From Alphaproteobacteria bacterium (lineage in GTDB: Bacteria; Pseudomonadota; Alphaproteobacteria; Rhodobacterales; Rhodobacteraceae): DNA of 34,573 nt. The stretch's first letter is position 1, and each line of letters begins with the position of its first letter. Both the position numbers and the translations under genes were made by a program. Positions 6,117 to 13,650 of the stretch are shown piece after piece. Location of the stretch: positions 1 through 34,573 of the forward strand of contig JAUIIR010000044.1 of assembly GCA_030431485.1 (NCBI GenBank), read 5' to 3'. The notes below the pieces were generated by a model. It made no database searches. It was not told the origin of the DNA and saw only the letters and a program-made list of their open reading frames with translations.

Positions 6117-7031
6117 ATGACCCTAAGCGCCCTGACCAAACCATGGGAGGCCATGAGCTATGGCTTTCTCGACGGCTCTGCCAAACGCGAGCTGCGCCGC
6201 AAGATGCTGAAATCGGTGGCCGTTCCCGGCTGCCAGATGCCTTACGCCAGCCGCGAGGTGCCGATGGCGCGCGGCTGGGGCACGGGCGGTTTGCAGGTCT
6301 CGTTGACGCTGGTGAATCCGCAAACGCGTGTAAAGGTCATCGACCAGGGGGCCGACGACAGCGTCAACGCCGCCTCGATCCGCCGCTTTATCGCCCGCGT
6401 CGCGGGCACCCCCACGACGATGGATACGCTGGACGCCGACCTGATCCAGTCGCGCCACCGCATCCCCGAAGAGATCCTGCGCGAGGACCAGATCCTTGTC
6501 CTTCAGGTGCCCAACCCCGAACCATTGCGCCCGGTGCAACCGAACATGTCGATCGCGCGCCAGATGCACGCCGATGCCGACTACGGTCGCATGTGGCTGC
6601 AGCTTTACGAACAAATCGTGCGCTCGGGTCGCGTCATGCAGGGCGCGAGCTATCCCAGCCTGGTGCACGGTCGCCACGTGATGACCCCCTCGCCCATCCC
6701 GCGCTGGGACGTGCCCAAGCTGAACATGTCGAAACACCTGACCATCCTGTCTGCCGGCCGCGAAAAGCGCATCTTCGCCGTGCCGCCCTACACTCGCGTC
6801 GAACCGCTTGTCTTCAGCGATGTGCCCTACAAGGTCGAAGAGCACGCGCATCTGACCTGCTATCGCTCGGGCACCAAGGGCTTTTTCATGAACGAGATCC
6901 CGCAGGACGACAGCACCTCGGCCTACGAGGTGTCGGACAGCGAATGGGGAGTGAAAGCCATCCGCCAGAGAGAATCCGAGCCGGTGACCATTGGCGAAAC
7001 CTGGTACAAGAACGGGGAAATGCCGGAATGA
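6117..7031 (+). CDS. phnJ: PhnJ-like C-P lyase subunit lacking the Fe-S cluster cysteines
   Basis: 304 aa, slightly longer than E. coli PhnJ (281). Most of the protein matches PhnJ: YGFLDGSAKRELRRKMLKSV, VPGCQMPYASREVPMARGWG, KVIDQGADDSVNAASIRRF, LIQSRHRIPEEIL, SPIPRWDVPKLNMS, GREKRIFAVPPYTRVE. Gly38 corresponds to the glycyl-radical residue Gly32 of E. coli, but the next residue is Cys39 instead of Tyr. The C-terminal region that holds C241, C244, C266 and C272 in E. coli reads HLTCYRSGTKGFFMNE and STSAYEVSDSEWGVKA here. An ungapped alignment through the SD pair puts Thr, Arg, Val and Gly at those four places. Only Cys39 and Cys248 exist in the whole protein, too few for a radical-SAM 4Fe-4S cluster. 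The gene is intact and its TGA overlaps the phnK ATG, so this is not simple decay. Ordinary C-P lyase activity is doubtful; see findings. Confidence 0.9.
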   Translation: MTLSALTKPWEAMSYGFLDGSAKRELRRKMLKSVAVPGCQMPYASREVPMARGWGTGGLQVSLTLVNPQTRVKVIDQGADDSVNAASIRRFIARVAGTPTTMDTLDADLIQSRHRIPEEILREDQILVLQVPNPEPLRPVQPNMSIARQMHADADYGRMWLQLYEQIVRSGRVMQGASYPSLVHGRHVMTPSPIPRWDVPKLNMSKHLTILSAGREKRIFAVPPYTRVEPLVFSDVPYKVEEHAHLTCYRSGTKGFFMNEIPQDDSTSAYEVSDSEWGVKAIRQRESEPVTIGETWYKNGEMPE

Positions 7032-7825
7032 CACTTACATTGGACGCCCCCCGCATCGTCCGGACCCGCGCGTTGCTGCAGGTCTCGAACGTCTCGAAAT
7101 CCTATGGGCCGGTGCAGGCCCTGCGCAATGTCTCGGCCCATGCCTACCCTGGCGAGGTGCTGGGCATCGTTGGCGAAAGCGGTTCCGGCAAATCGACGCT
7201 TCTGCGGATGATGAACCTCGAGGAAACGCCGGATCAGGGCAGCTATACGCTCGATCTGCCGGATGTTCAGGGCAACCTCTTCGACCTCGACCGCTTTGCC
7301 CGCCGGATGCTTTGTGCAACCCGGATCGGGATCGTCTACCAGAACCCGCATCTGGGCCTGCTGATGAAGCATTCCTCATCGGGCAACGTGGCCGAGCGTC
7401 TGCTGGTTGCCGGCGAACGCAGCTTTGCCACCCTGCGGGCCAAGGCCACCGAAGCGCTGGAGGCATCCGAGTTCCCGCTGGACCGTCTGGACGCCCCGCC
7501 GATTGAACTGTCGGGCGGCATGCAGCAACGGGTGCAACTGGCCAAGGCCATTGCGCTGGAACCCGCGCTCTTGCTGCTGGACGAGCCGACCACCGGTCTG
7601 GATGTCTCGGTCCAGGCGCTGGTGCTGGATACGCTGAAACGCCTTCAGCAGGACCGCAAGATCACCATGGTGATCGTCAGTCATGACCTGGGTGTCATCC
7701 GCACCCTCGCGGACCGTGTCATGGTGATGCGGCGCGGCGAGGTGGTCGAGACCGGTCTGGCCGACCAGATCTTTCAGGACCCGCAACACGCCTATACGCA
7801 ACAACTGGTGCACGCAAAGCTATGA
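7028..7825 (+). CDS. phnK: C-P lyase ABC-type subunit PhnK
   Basis: 265 aa from ATG 7028, overlapping the phnJ stop by 4 bp. ABC ATPase with Walker A GESGSGKST (about residue 50), signature LSGGMQQR, Walker B LLLLDEPTTGLDVS and switch His (VIVSHDLG). The phrase PGEVLGIVGESGSGKST and the C-terminal VVETGLADQIFQDPQHAYTQQLV are as in PhnK. PhnK binds the PhnGHIJ core as a soluble nucleotide-hydrolysing subunit and is not a transporter ATPase. Its presence shows that the unusual PhnJ is still encoded with its usual partner. Confidence 0.92.
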   Translation: MTLTLDAPRIVRTRALLQVSNVSKSYGPVQALRNVSAHAYPGEVLGIVGESGSGKSTLLRMMNLEETPDQGSYTLDLPDVQGNLFDLDRFARRMLCATRIGIVYQNPHLGLLMKHSSSGNVAERLLVAGERSFATLRAKATEALEASEFPLDRLDAPPIELSGGMQQRVQLAKAIALEPALLLLDEPTTGLDVSVQALVLDTLKRLQQDRKITMVIVSHDLGVIRTLADRVMVMRRGEVVETGLADQIFQDPQHAYTQQLVHAKL

Positions 7826-8544
7826 CCCGCGTTCTTGACATCTCTGGCCTGACCAAGGGCTTTACGCTGCATCATCTGAACAACCGGATCGCGGCCTTTG
7901 ACGATATCTCGTTCACCGTGGACGCGGGCGAGTTTGTCCTGCTGAAAGGTGCCAATGGCGCGGGCAAGTCGACGCTTTTGCGCACGCTTTACCGGTCTTA
8001 TGTGCCGCAGGCGGGCTCCATCACCTTTCAATCCGTGCATGGTGCGATTGATCTGGCGCGCGCGGCGGATGTTGACATCGCCCACCTGCGACGGACCGAG
8101 ATCGGTTTCGTCACCCAGTTCCTGCTGGCCCGTCCCCGCGTCAGCGCCGAGGCCATCGTGGCCGAGCCGCTGCGCCTGGCCGGTGTCCCGCAAGACGAAG
8201 CACTGGATCAGGCGCGTCAGGCGCTTGCCAAGTTCGGCGTCAAACAAGACCTCTGGCGGGCCTATCCGACGACCTTTTCGGGCGGCGAACAGCAAAAGGT
8301 CAACCTGGCGCGCGCGCTGATCGTGCCGCAAAAGCTGTTGATGCTGGACGAGCCCACGGCCTCGCTGGATGCCAATGCGCGTGCCGCGCTGGTCAACCGG
8401 CTGACCGAGCTCAAGGCGCAAGGCACTGCGATGATCGGCGTCTTCCACCACCCGGGCGACGTGGAAAAGCTGATCGACCGGGTCATCGACCTGACCCCGG
8501 ATTTCACTCCCGACGAAGAGGAACGCGCCGATGTGGCTCTCTGA
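7822..8544 (+). CDS. phnL: C-P lyase ABC-type subunit PhnL
   Basis: 240 aa, ATG overlapping the phnK stop by 4 bp. ABC ATPase with Walker A KGANGAGKSTLLR, signature FSGGEQQKVNLARAL, Walker B LLMLDEPTASLD and switch His (GVFHHPGD). The N-terminal layout (LTKGFTLHHLNNRIAAFDDISFTVDAGEFVLLKG) and the phrase RTEIGFVTQFLLARPRVSAEAIVAEPL are characteristic of PhnL. In E. coli PhnL docks on PhnK and is needed for phosphonate use. All ATPase motifs are complete. Confidence 0.92.
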   Translation: MTRVLDISGLTKGFTLHHLNNRIAAFDDISFTVDAGEFVLLKGANGAGKSTLLRTLYRSYVPQAGSITFQSVHGAIDLARAADVDIAHLRRTEIGFVTQFLLARPRVSAEAIVAEPLRLAGVPQDEALDQARQALAKFGVKQDLWRAYPTTFSGGEQQKVNLARALIVPQKLLMLDEPTASLDANARAALVNRLTELKAQGTAMIGVFHHPGDVEKLIDRVIDLTPDFTPDEEERADVAL

Positions 8545-9688
8545 CGTTTCGATTGTTCTGCGCGACCGCGTGATCCCCTGTGGCGCGCTGCGCATCGAAA
8601 ACGGGGTGATCACCGACATCACCGAAACCAGCGGTCAGGCCACGCACACCGTAATGCCCGGCTTTGTCGACATGCATGGCGACATGATCGAGTTGGAGCT
8701 GGAACCGCGCCCGGGCGTCGGTTTCCCCATGGAGGTCGCGGTCGGCCACCTGGACGCACGTCTTGCTGCGGCGGGCGTGACGACGGCCTATGCGGGTGTT
8801 TCATTTTCGCGCAATGCGGTGGACGGAGAGCGCAGATCATATGAGCACACCAGCAAGATCATCCGCGCGCTGAAGTCAAACCTTAGCGGGTTGCGCGTTG
8901 ATCACCGCATTCACGCACGGTTCGACATCACCTTTACCGAGGCGATTGCGGCGTTGCAGGACCTTTTGCAGTCCGGGTCCGTTGACCTTGTTTCGGTCAT
9001 GGACCACACGCCCGGTCAGGGACAGTACCGCAACCTCGAGAAGTTGATCGCATATCGCACGCGCCGGGGCACAATGACAGAGGACGAAGCCCGGGCGCAG
9101 ATACAGGCGCGCATCGATGCGGCGATCCCGGCAGAAGACATCTATGCCAACCTTCAGGTCGTCTCGCGCCTGTGCAAAGAGTACGGCGTCGCCGTGGCCA
9201 GCCATGATGACGACACGGTGGAAAAGACCAACTTGATGGCCGACATTGGTGCCGTGATCAGCGAGTTCCCTGTGACTTTGGACGCAGCAAAGACCGCTGT
9301 GTCGCGGGGCTTGATGACGGCCATGGGGGCGCCGAACGCGATGCGTGGTCAAAGCTATTCCGGCAATCTGAGCGCGCGCGACGCTCATGCCAAGGGACTG
9401 CTGCACATACTTGCGGCCGACTATCACCCCGCTGCGATTTTGCCGGCGGTGCGCGCCCTTGCCAAGGCGGACCCCGATGGGCTGCCCGGTGCAATGCGTC
9501 TGGCAACGTCAAATCCGGCGCAGGCCCTGGGTTTGACGGATCGGGGGGAAATCGCGCTTGGAAAGCGTGCCGACCTGGTGCTGATGGACCGCCTCGACAG
9601 GGTCGCCATCACCTTTCTGGCCGGGGAAGCCATCTTTGCCAACGGCACATTTTCATCAGAGACAAGGCTGGCGCGCAAAGCCGGCTGA
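8531..9688 (+). CDS. phnM: Alpha-D-ribose 1-methylphosphonate 5-triphosphate diphosphatase PhnM
   Basis: 385 aa, starting inside the end of phnL (14-bp overlap). Amidohydrolase-superfamily protein with the metal motif MPGFVDMHGDMIE, then VSVMDHTPGQGQY, VASHDDDT, MGAPNAMRGQSYSGN, AADYHPAAILPA and a final GKRADLVLMD, all in the order known for PhnM. The enzyme removes pyrophosphate from ribose 1-phosphonate 5-triphosphate to give the 5-phosphate that PhnJ would cleave. The metal residues look intact, so the ribose-phosphonate intermediate could be made here even if PhnJ is altered. Last gene of the first phn block. Confidence 0.92.
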   Translation: MWLSDVSIVLRDRVIPCGALRIENGVITDITETSGQATHTVMPGFVDMHGDMIELELEPRPGVGFPMEVAVGHLDARLAAAGVTTAYAGVSFSRNAVDGERRSYEHTSKIIRALKSNLSGLRVDHRIHARFDITFTEAIAALQDLLQSGSVDLVSVMDHTPGQGQYRNLEKLIAYRTRRGTMTEDEARAQIQARIDAAIPAEDIYANLQVVSRLCKEYGVAVASHDDDTVEKTNLMADIGAVISEFPVTLDAAKTAVSRGLMTAMGAPNAMRGQSYSGNLSARDAHAKGLLHILAADYHPAAILPAVRALAKADPDGLPGAMRLATSNPAQALGLTDRGEIALGKRADLVLMDRLDRVAITFLAGEAIFANGTFSSETRLARKAG

Positions 9689-9689
9689 A

Positions 9690-9707
9690 CCGTCAATGAA
9701 GTTTCAC
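9690..9707 (+). promoter_or_regulatory. Weak Pho-box candidate before phnC
   Basis: CCGTCAA (9690-9696), 4 bp, GTTTCAC (9701-9707) has the 7-4-7 spacing of a PhoB box and keeps GTCA and TCAC, with about 11 of 18 consensus positions. It begins 2 bp after the phnM stop. No clear -10 follows at 10 bp. It is weaker than the box before phnF. Confidence 0.3.
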
Positions 9708-9754
9708 AAAGCCGTAGTTTAGGCGTTACGCAAGTCAAGGAAAGTCTGGGCAAT

Positions 9755-9770
9755 ATTCATTCGGATGAAT
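9755..9770. promoter_or_regulatory. Candidate PhnF operator before phnC
   Basis: ATTCATTCGGATGAAT is an inverted repeat (ATTCAT/ATGAAT arms, 14 of 16 positions symmetric) ending 4 bp before the phnC ATG. It shares ATTCATTCG.ATG with the palindrome before phnF. The position would block transcription or translation start of the transporter genes. Binding by PhnF is inferred. Confidence 0.45.
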
Positions 9771-9774
9771 CATC

Positions 9775-10575
9775 ATGCCCGCAGAACTGACCCTCAAGAA
9801 CGTGTCTCGCCACTTCGGTGAAACCAAAGCCGTCGACAATGTTTCGCTCGCCATCGAGCCCGGACAGTTTGTCGGAGTGATCGGCCGCTCCGGCGCCGGC
9901 AAATCCACGATGTTGCGCCTTATCAACCGTTTGATCGACCCCACGTCGGGGTCGATTTCCTTCGATGGGGCCGAAATCACGACGCTGAAAGGCAAGGCTC
10001 TGCGCACCTGGCGCCGAGATTGCGCCATGATCTTTCAGCAGTTCAACCTGGTCGAGCGCCTGGATGTTCTGACCAATGTCCTGATCGGTCGCCTGGCTGA
10101 ACACGGCTTTGTCAGCTCGATGGCGATGCGCTTTACGGACGAAGAGCGGACAATGGCGCTGCAGGCTCTGGATCGTCTGGACCTGGTCCCACAGGCACTG
10201 CAGCGCGCGGGGACCCTGTCTGGCGGCCAACAGCAGCGCGTCGCCATCGCCAAGGCGCTCGTGCAGCAGCCAAAAATCATGCTGGCAGATGAACCGATTG
10301 CCTCGCTCGACCCGGCAAACGCGACCAAGGTCATGGACGGTCTGCGCCAGATCAACCGCCAGGACGGGATCACCGTTCTGGTCAACCTGCATACGTTGGA
10401 TACCGCGCGGGCCTATTGCGATCGCATCATCGCGATGCGCAATGGCCGCGTGATGTTCGACGGCATTGCCGCACAGCTGACCGACGACGTTGTGCGCGAC
10501 ATCTATGGTCTGGAAGGCCTGGCCGAGTTCAACGAGGCCGTCACGTCCACCCAGGGCCTGAAAGTCCCGGCTTGA
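9775..10575 (+). CDS. phnC: Phosphonate ABC transporter ATP-binding protein PhnC
   Basis: 266 aa. Complete ABC ATPase: Walker [14 protein letters not shown]-loop [21 protein letters not shown] (the FNLV.RL.VL.NVL pattern is typical of PhnC), signature [15 protein letters not shown], Walker [14 protein letters not shown], switch [11 protein letters not shown]. It powers import of phosphonates through PhnD-PhnE. The genes downstream run in the same direction, with a hairpin between phnC and phnD. Confidence 0.93.
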   Translation: MPAELTLKNVSRHFGETKAVDNVSLAIEPGQFVGVIGRSGAGKSTMLRLINRLIDPTSGSISFDGAEITTLKGKALRTWRRDCAMIFQQFNLVERLDVLTNVLIGRLAEHGFVSSMAMRFTDEERTMALQALDRLDLVPQALQRAGTLSGGQQQRVAIAKALVQQPKIMLADEPIASLDPANATKVMDGLRQINRQDGITVLVNLHTLDTARAYCDRIIAMRNGRVMFDGIAAQLTDDVVRDIYGLEGLAEFNEAVTSTQGLKVPA

Positions 10576-10585
10576 TGCAATTCCC

Positions 10586-10610
10586 GGGGGCCTTCGGGCC
10601 CCTTTCCTTT
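10586..10610 (+). terminator. Hairpin with UUCG loop between phnC and phnD
   Basis: GGGGCC (10587-10592), loop TTCG, GGCCCC (10597-10602), then TTTCCTTTT. The stem, stable tetraloop and T-rich tail look like an intrinsic terminator, but phnD follows 30 bp later in the same direction. It could give partial termination or protect RNA ends, so phnC and phnD would be expressed at different levels. Confidence 0.6.
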
Positions 10611-10639
10611 TGTGCAACGCTACCTATCGGAGATCCAAA

Positions 10640-11551
10640 ATGCGTTTCATCACAGCGGCAGTCGCAGCACTGCTGGCCACCTCGGCTGTTGCCGAAGACG
10701 CGGCCTGGAAAGGAGACTACCAGGTCATCAAGTTCGGCATCCTGTCGGGCGAAAACGAAAAAGACCGCATCGCACGTTACACGCCTTTCGAGGAATACCT
10801 GGAGCGTGAGCTGGGTGTCGAGGTCGAGATCTTCACCGCCGGTGCCTACGACGGTGTGATCCAGGCGCTGGCCGCCGACCAGATCGAATTCGCCTTCCTG
10901 GGCTCGTCGTCCTACGCCGCGGCCTACACCGCCACCGATGGCGCGGTCGAGCCGCTGGTGACCCGCATCCGTCAGGACGGGTCGTCGGGCTACTTCTCGG
11001 TTGTCGTCACCCGTTGCGCCGATGGCTACGAACAGCTGACCGACCTCGAAGGCAAGGTTCTGGCGTTTGCCGACCCGGATTCGACCTCGGGCTACGCCGT
11101 TCCGTATTTCAACATCGCCAAGGAAGTTGATCCCAAGACCTTCTTCTCGGCCATCCCATTCTCGGGCTCGCACGAAGCGGGTGTCGCGGGTGTTGCGCAG
11201 GGCACGTTTGATGCCGCAGCCACCTGGCAGAACAACGCCACCGATGGCCGCTGGCAGCGCATGATCGAAAAAGGCATGATCGCCGAAGGCGAGATCTGCC
11301 CGATCTGGGAAAGCCCCGAGATCACCTCTGGCCCCTTCACCGCACGCGTGAACCTGCCGCAGGGCCTGAAGGACACCATGCAGCAGCTGGTGCTGGACGT
11401 GGCCGAGAATGATCCGGCGGCCTTCAAGGCCATGACCGGCGAAGTCGAAGGCACGCCGAACCCGCAGATCGGCTGGCAGGCGACCAACCATGAACGCTAT
11501 CAGTGGATCGTGGACATGCGCGCCTGGCTGAAAAAGCAGCGTCGTTCGTAA
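10640..11551 (+). CDS. phnD: Phosphonate-binding periplasmic protein PhnD
   Basis: 303 aa from ATG 10640, with GGAG at 10629-10632 upstream; an earlier in-frame start at 10610 has no ribosome site and would spoil the signal peptide. Sec signal MRFITAAVAALLATSAVAED, then the PhnD pattern: KFGILSGENEKDRIARYTPFEEYLERELG, EFAFLGSSSYAAAY, ADPDSTSGYAVP, FSGSHEAGVAGVAQGTFDAA, and W.SPEITSGPF. The Ser/Thr pair in DSTSG and the His in GSHEAGV correspond to phosphonate ligands in E. coli PhnD. This places the substrate near phosphonates or phosphite-like anions. Intact. Confidence 0.93.
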   Translation: MRFITAAVAALLATSAVAEDAAWKGDYQVIKFGILSGENEKDRIARYTPFEEYLERELGVEVEIFTAGAYDGVIQALAADQIEFAFLGSSSYAAAYTATDGAVEPLVTRIRQDGSSGYFSVVVTRCADGYEQLTDLEGKVLAFADPDSTSGYAVPYFNIAKEVDPKTFFSAIPFSGSHEAGVAGVAQGTFDAAATWQNNATDGRWQRMIEKGMIAEGEICPIWESPEITSGPFTARVNLPQGLKDTMQQLVLDVAENDPAAFKAMTGEVEGTPNPQIGWQATNHERYQWIVDMRAWLKKQRRS

Positions 11552-11564
11552 GCCGAGAACGCGA

Positions 11565-11632
11565 CGGCGGGGTAAACCCCGCCCTACATCCCCGCGCTGC
11601 GGTTTTGCCGTAGGGCGGGGTGCACCCCGCCG
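11565..11632. repeat. Large palindromic (REP-like) element between phnD and phnE
   Basis: Two 23-bp arms (11565-11587 and 11610-11632) are reverse complements with two central mismatches. Each arm is itself a near palindrome (GGCGGGGT-AA-ACCCCGCC and GGCGGGGT-GC-ACCCCGCC). The RNA could fold as one long hairpin or two small ones. Such interspersed palindromes often stabilise the 3' end of a binding-protein mRNA. It fills most of the 100-bp phnD-phnE gap. Confidence 0.8.
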
Positions 11633-11651
11633 CCCCATCCGTGAGACCAAC

Positions 11652-12584
11652 ATGACCGCCACCGCCCAGGCTGTACCCCTGCACCCGCTTGATCAATTCG
11701 AGCTGGACTACAGCGCCCTGCGTCGTCGCACAAAAACCACCTGGCTGATCGCCGCAATCCTTTTTGTCATCGCCTTCACGTTTTCGGCCTGGTTGGGCGA
11801 TTTCTTCAAGGTCACCCAGGTCACCATGCCGGATGGATCGCGCGACTGGCGCTGGATCATCCCGGCTGGCCTGCCGCGTCTGGGCGGGTTCCTGGAAAAG
11901 ACCATTCCAACGCTGCGATGGGACAGCCTTGGCGCAGATCTGGCCGAGTGGTTCTGGCGCTGGAAGGTCTGGCTGAACCTTTTGATCGAAACAATTCTGA
12001 TCGCCTTCATGGCCACGGCGTTTGGCGTTGCAGGCGGGTTCATCCTTTCGTTCCCCGCGTCCCGCAACCTGGCCCCGAACAAATGGGTGCTTTGGATCTG
12101 CCGCCGGTATCTTGAGATCGCCCGCACAGTTCCCGAACTTGTCTGGGCGCTGATTTTTGTCTTTTGTTTTTCTGTCGGCCCGATGGCCGGTGTCTTGGCC
12201 ATTGGTCTGCACGCCACGGGCGCACTCGGCAAACTCTATTCCGAAGTCAACGAAAACATCGACATGCGCCCTCTTGAGGGCGTCAAGGCAGCAGGCGGCA
12301 CCTGGTTTGACCAGATGCGCTACGGCGCCGTGCCCCAGGTCCTGCCCAACATCATCAGCTACACACTGCTCAGGTTCGAGATCAACGTCCGTTCGTCCTC
12401 GATCATCGGCTATGTCGGAGCTGGCGGTCTGGGCCAGGAGTTCCGCGAGGCCCTTTCCCTGCAGGAATACACCGACTTGTCGGCGCTGTTCATCATCATC
12501 TTCACCACCGTGATTGTCATCGACTACGGCTCTGAAAAGCTGCGCCACCGCATCATCGGACTTGAGAAAGGGCCGACCCAATGA
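11652..12584 (+). CDS. phnE: Phosphonate ABC transporter permease PhnE (first copy)
   Basis: 310 aa inner-membrane permease. A hydrophobic segment near residue 35 (WLIAAILFVIAFTFSAW), a periplasmic stretch, then about five helices. TILIAFMATAFGVAGGFILSFPASRNL and RYLEIARTVPELVWALIFVFCFSVGPMAGVLAIGLHATGALGKLYSEVNENID are the typical PhnE core. The EAA-type loop is EGVKAAGGTWFDQMRYGAVPQVLP. It forms the channel with the second PhnE encoded next. Its stop overlaps the next start by 4 bp. Confidence 0.92.
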   Translation: MTATAQAVPLHPLDQFELDYSALRRRTKTTWLIAAILFVIAFTFSAWLGDFFKVTQVTMPDGSRDWRWIIPAGLPRLGGFLEKTIPTLRWDSLGADLAEWFWRWKVWLNLLIETILIAFMATAFGVAGGFILSFPASRNLAPNKWVLWICRRYLEIARTVPELVWALIFVFCFSVGPMAGVLAIGLHATGALGKLYSEVNENIDMRPLEGVKAAGGTWFDQMRYGAVPQVLPNIISYTLLRFEINVRSSSIIGYVGAGGLGQEFREALSLQEYTDLSALFIIIFTTVIVIDYGSEKLRHRIIGLEKGPTQ

Positions 12585-13438
12585 CCCCGACCCCTGAACA
12601 AATCCAGGCCGCGATGGCAGCCCATCCCCGGGTTTTCCGAGACACTGCGGCGGTGCGCATTCGCAAAATTGCCCTCTGGGCAGGCTTTGTCGGCCTTTTC
12701 TGTTGGTGCCTGTATGACTTCAACTTCGCACCCGAGCGGATCTGGGTCGGACTGCAGCGGCTGGGACGTGTGATGTCTTTCATGTTCCCGCCACACCTTT
12801 GGGAAACCTGGGCCGAGTGGCTGGAGGTGCTGACGGCCCTCGGCGAAACCATCGCCATGGCATTCATGGGCACGTTGTTGGGGGCAATCGTCGCCTTCCC
12901 GCTGTCATTCCTTGGGGCAAAGAACATCAACCGCCTCTTCTGGCTGCGACAGGGCACGCGCCGGGTCTACGACGTGATCCGCGCCTTTGAGACGCTTATC
13001 CTGGCACTGATCTTCATCCGTGCCTTTGGCCTTGGCCCTCTGGCAGGCATCCTCGCGATCGCAGTGTCCGAGATCGGGACCTTTGCAAAGCTCTTCTCGG
13101 AAGCTTTGGAAAACACCTCGCGCAAACCGGTCGAAGGTGTCGTCGCCTCTGGAGGATCGCGGTTCCAGGCAATCCGCTACGCGATCATGCCCCAGGTTCT
13201 GCCCGTGCACCTGTCCGTGCTGCTTTACAACTTCGAATCCAATGTCCGCTCGGGCACGATCCTGGGGATCGTCGGTGCCGGCGGCATCGGGTTTCTTCTC
13301 AGCGACCGGATCAGCGGATATTTCTGGGATCAGGCCTGGACAATGATCTTCATGATCATCGCCATGGTCTATCTGATTGACTTCCTCTCGGCGCAAATCC
13401 GCACGCGGGTCATCGGAAAGTGGGAAGGGGCGAAGTAG
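12581..13438 (+). CDS. phnE: Phosphonate ABC transporter permease PhnE (second copy)
   Basis: 285 aa. It has the same plan as the upstream permease but is clearly a distinct paralogue: ETIAMAFMGTLLGAIVAFPLSFLGAKNI, RAFETLILALIFIRAFGLGPLAGILAIAVSEIGTFAKLFSEALEN and EGVVASGGSRFQAIRYAIMPQVLPVHLSVLLYNFESNVRSGTILGIVGAGGIG. The two-PhnE arrangement (often called phnE1/phnE2) replaces a homodimer by a heterodimer. It ends the transporter block. About 210 bp without a gene follow, with only a 12-bp direct repeat GTGATCTCTGCC (13541 and 13594). Confidence 0.92.
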   Translation: MTPTPEQIQAAMAAHPRVFRDTAAVRIRKIALWAGFVGLFCWCLYDFNFAPERIWVGLQRLGRVMSFMFPPHLWETWAEWLEVLTALGETIAMAFMGTLLGAIVAFPLSFLGAKNINRLFWLRQGTRRVYDVIRAFETLILALIFIRAFGLGPLAGILAIAVSEIGTFAKLFSEALENTSRKPVEGVVASGGSRFQAIRYAIMPQVLPVHLSVLLYNFESNVRSGTILGIVGAGGIGFLLSDRISGYFWDQAWTMIFMIIAMVYLIDFLSAQIRTRVIGKWEGAK

Positions 13439-13650
13439 GACTGGCTGGCCCCTCGGGCCGCAGGCGTTGGGGCCAAACCTGAAGGGTCCAACGCCAAGCC
13501 CATCCAAAACCGAATGCAATCAGTGGCCCTTGAGATCGGTGTGATCTCTGCCCTGCGCAAGACGCGATATGGACCAAGCGCCGTAGGGGACATGTGATCT
13601 CTGCCACCGCCCGAAGGCAATTTTCCCGGACCAGACAAAGGGATTTGAGA

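Noticed and set aside
6037..6120. 27-codon frame between phnI and phnJ
   Set aside because: Overlaps a repeat-like motif and hairpin, with no ribosome site or similarity.
6117..7031. phnJ as a decaying pseudogene
   Set aside because: The frame is uninterrupted, coupled to phnK, and all other conserved blocks and codon use are kept. Selective loss of four cysteines fits changed function better than decay, though selection was not measured.
10541..11662. Long minus-strand frame opposite phnD
   Set aside because: Antisense of a clearly recognised gene; no domain or ribosome site of its own.
11424..12581. 385-codon minus-strand frame opposite phnE
   Set aside because: Antisense of a recognised permease; no hydrophobic or domain pattern.
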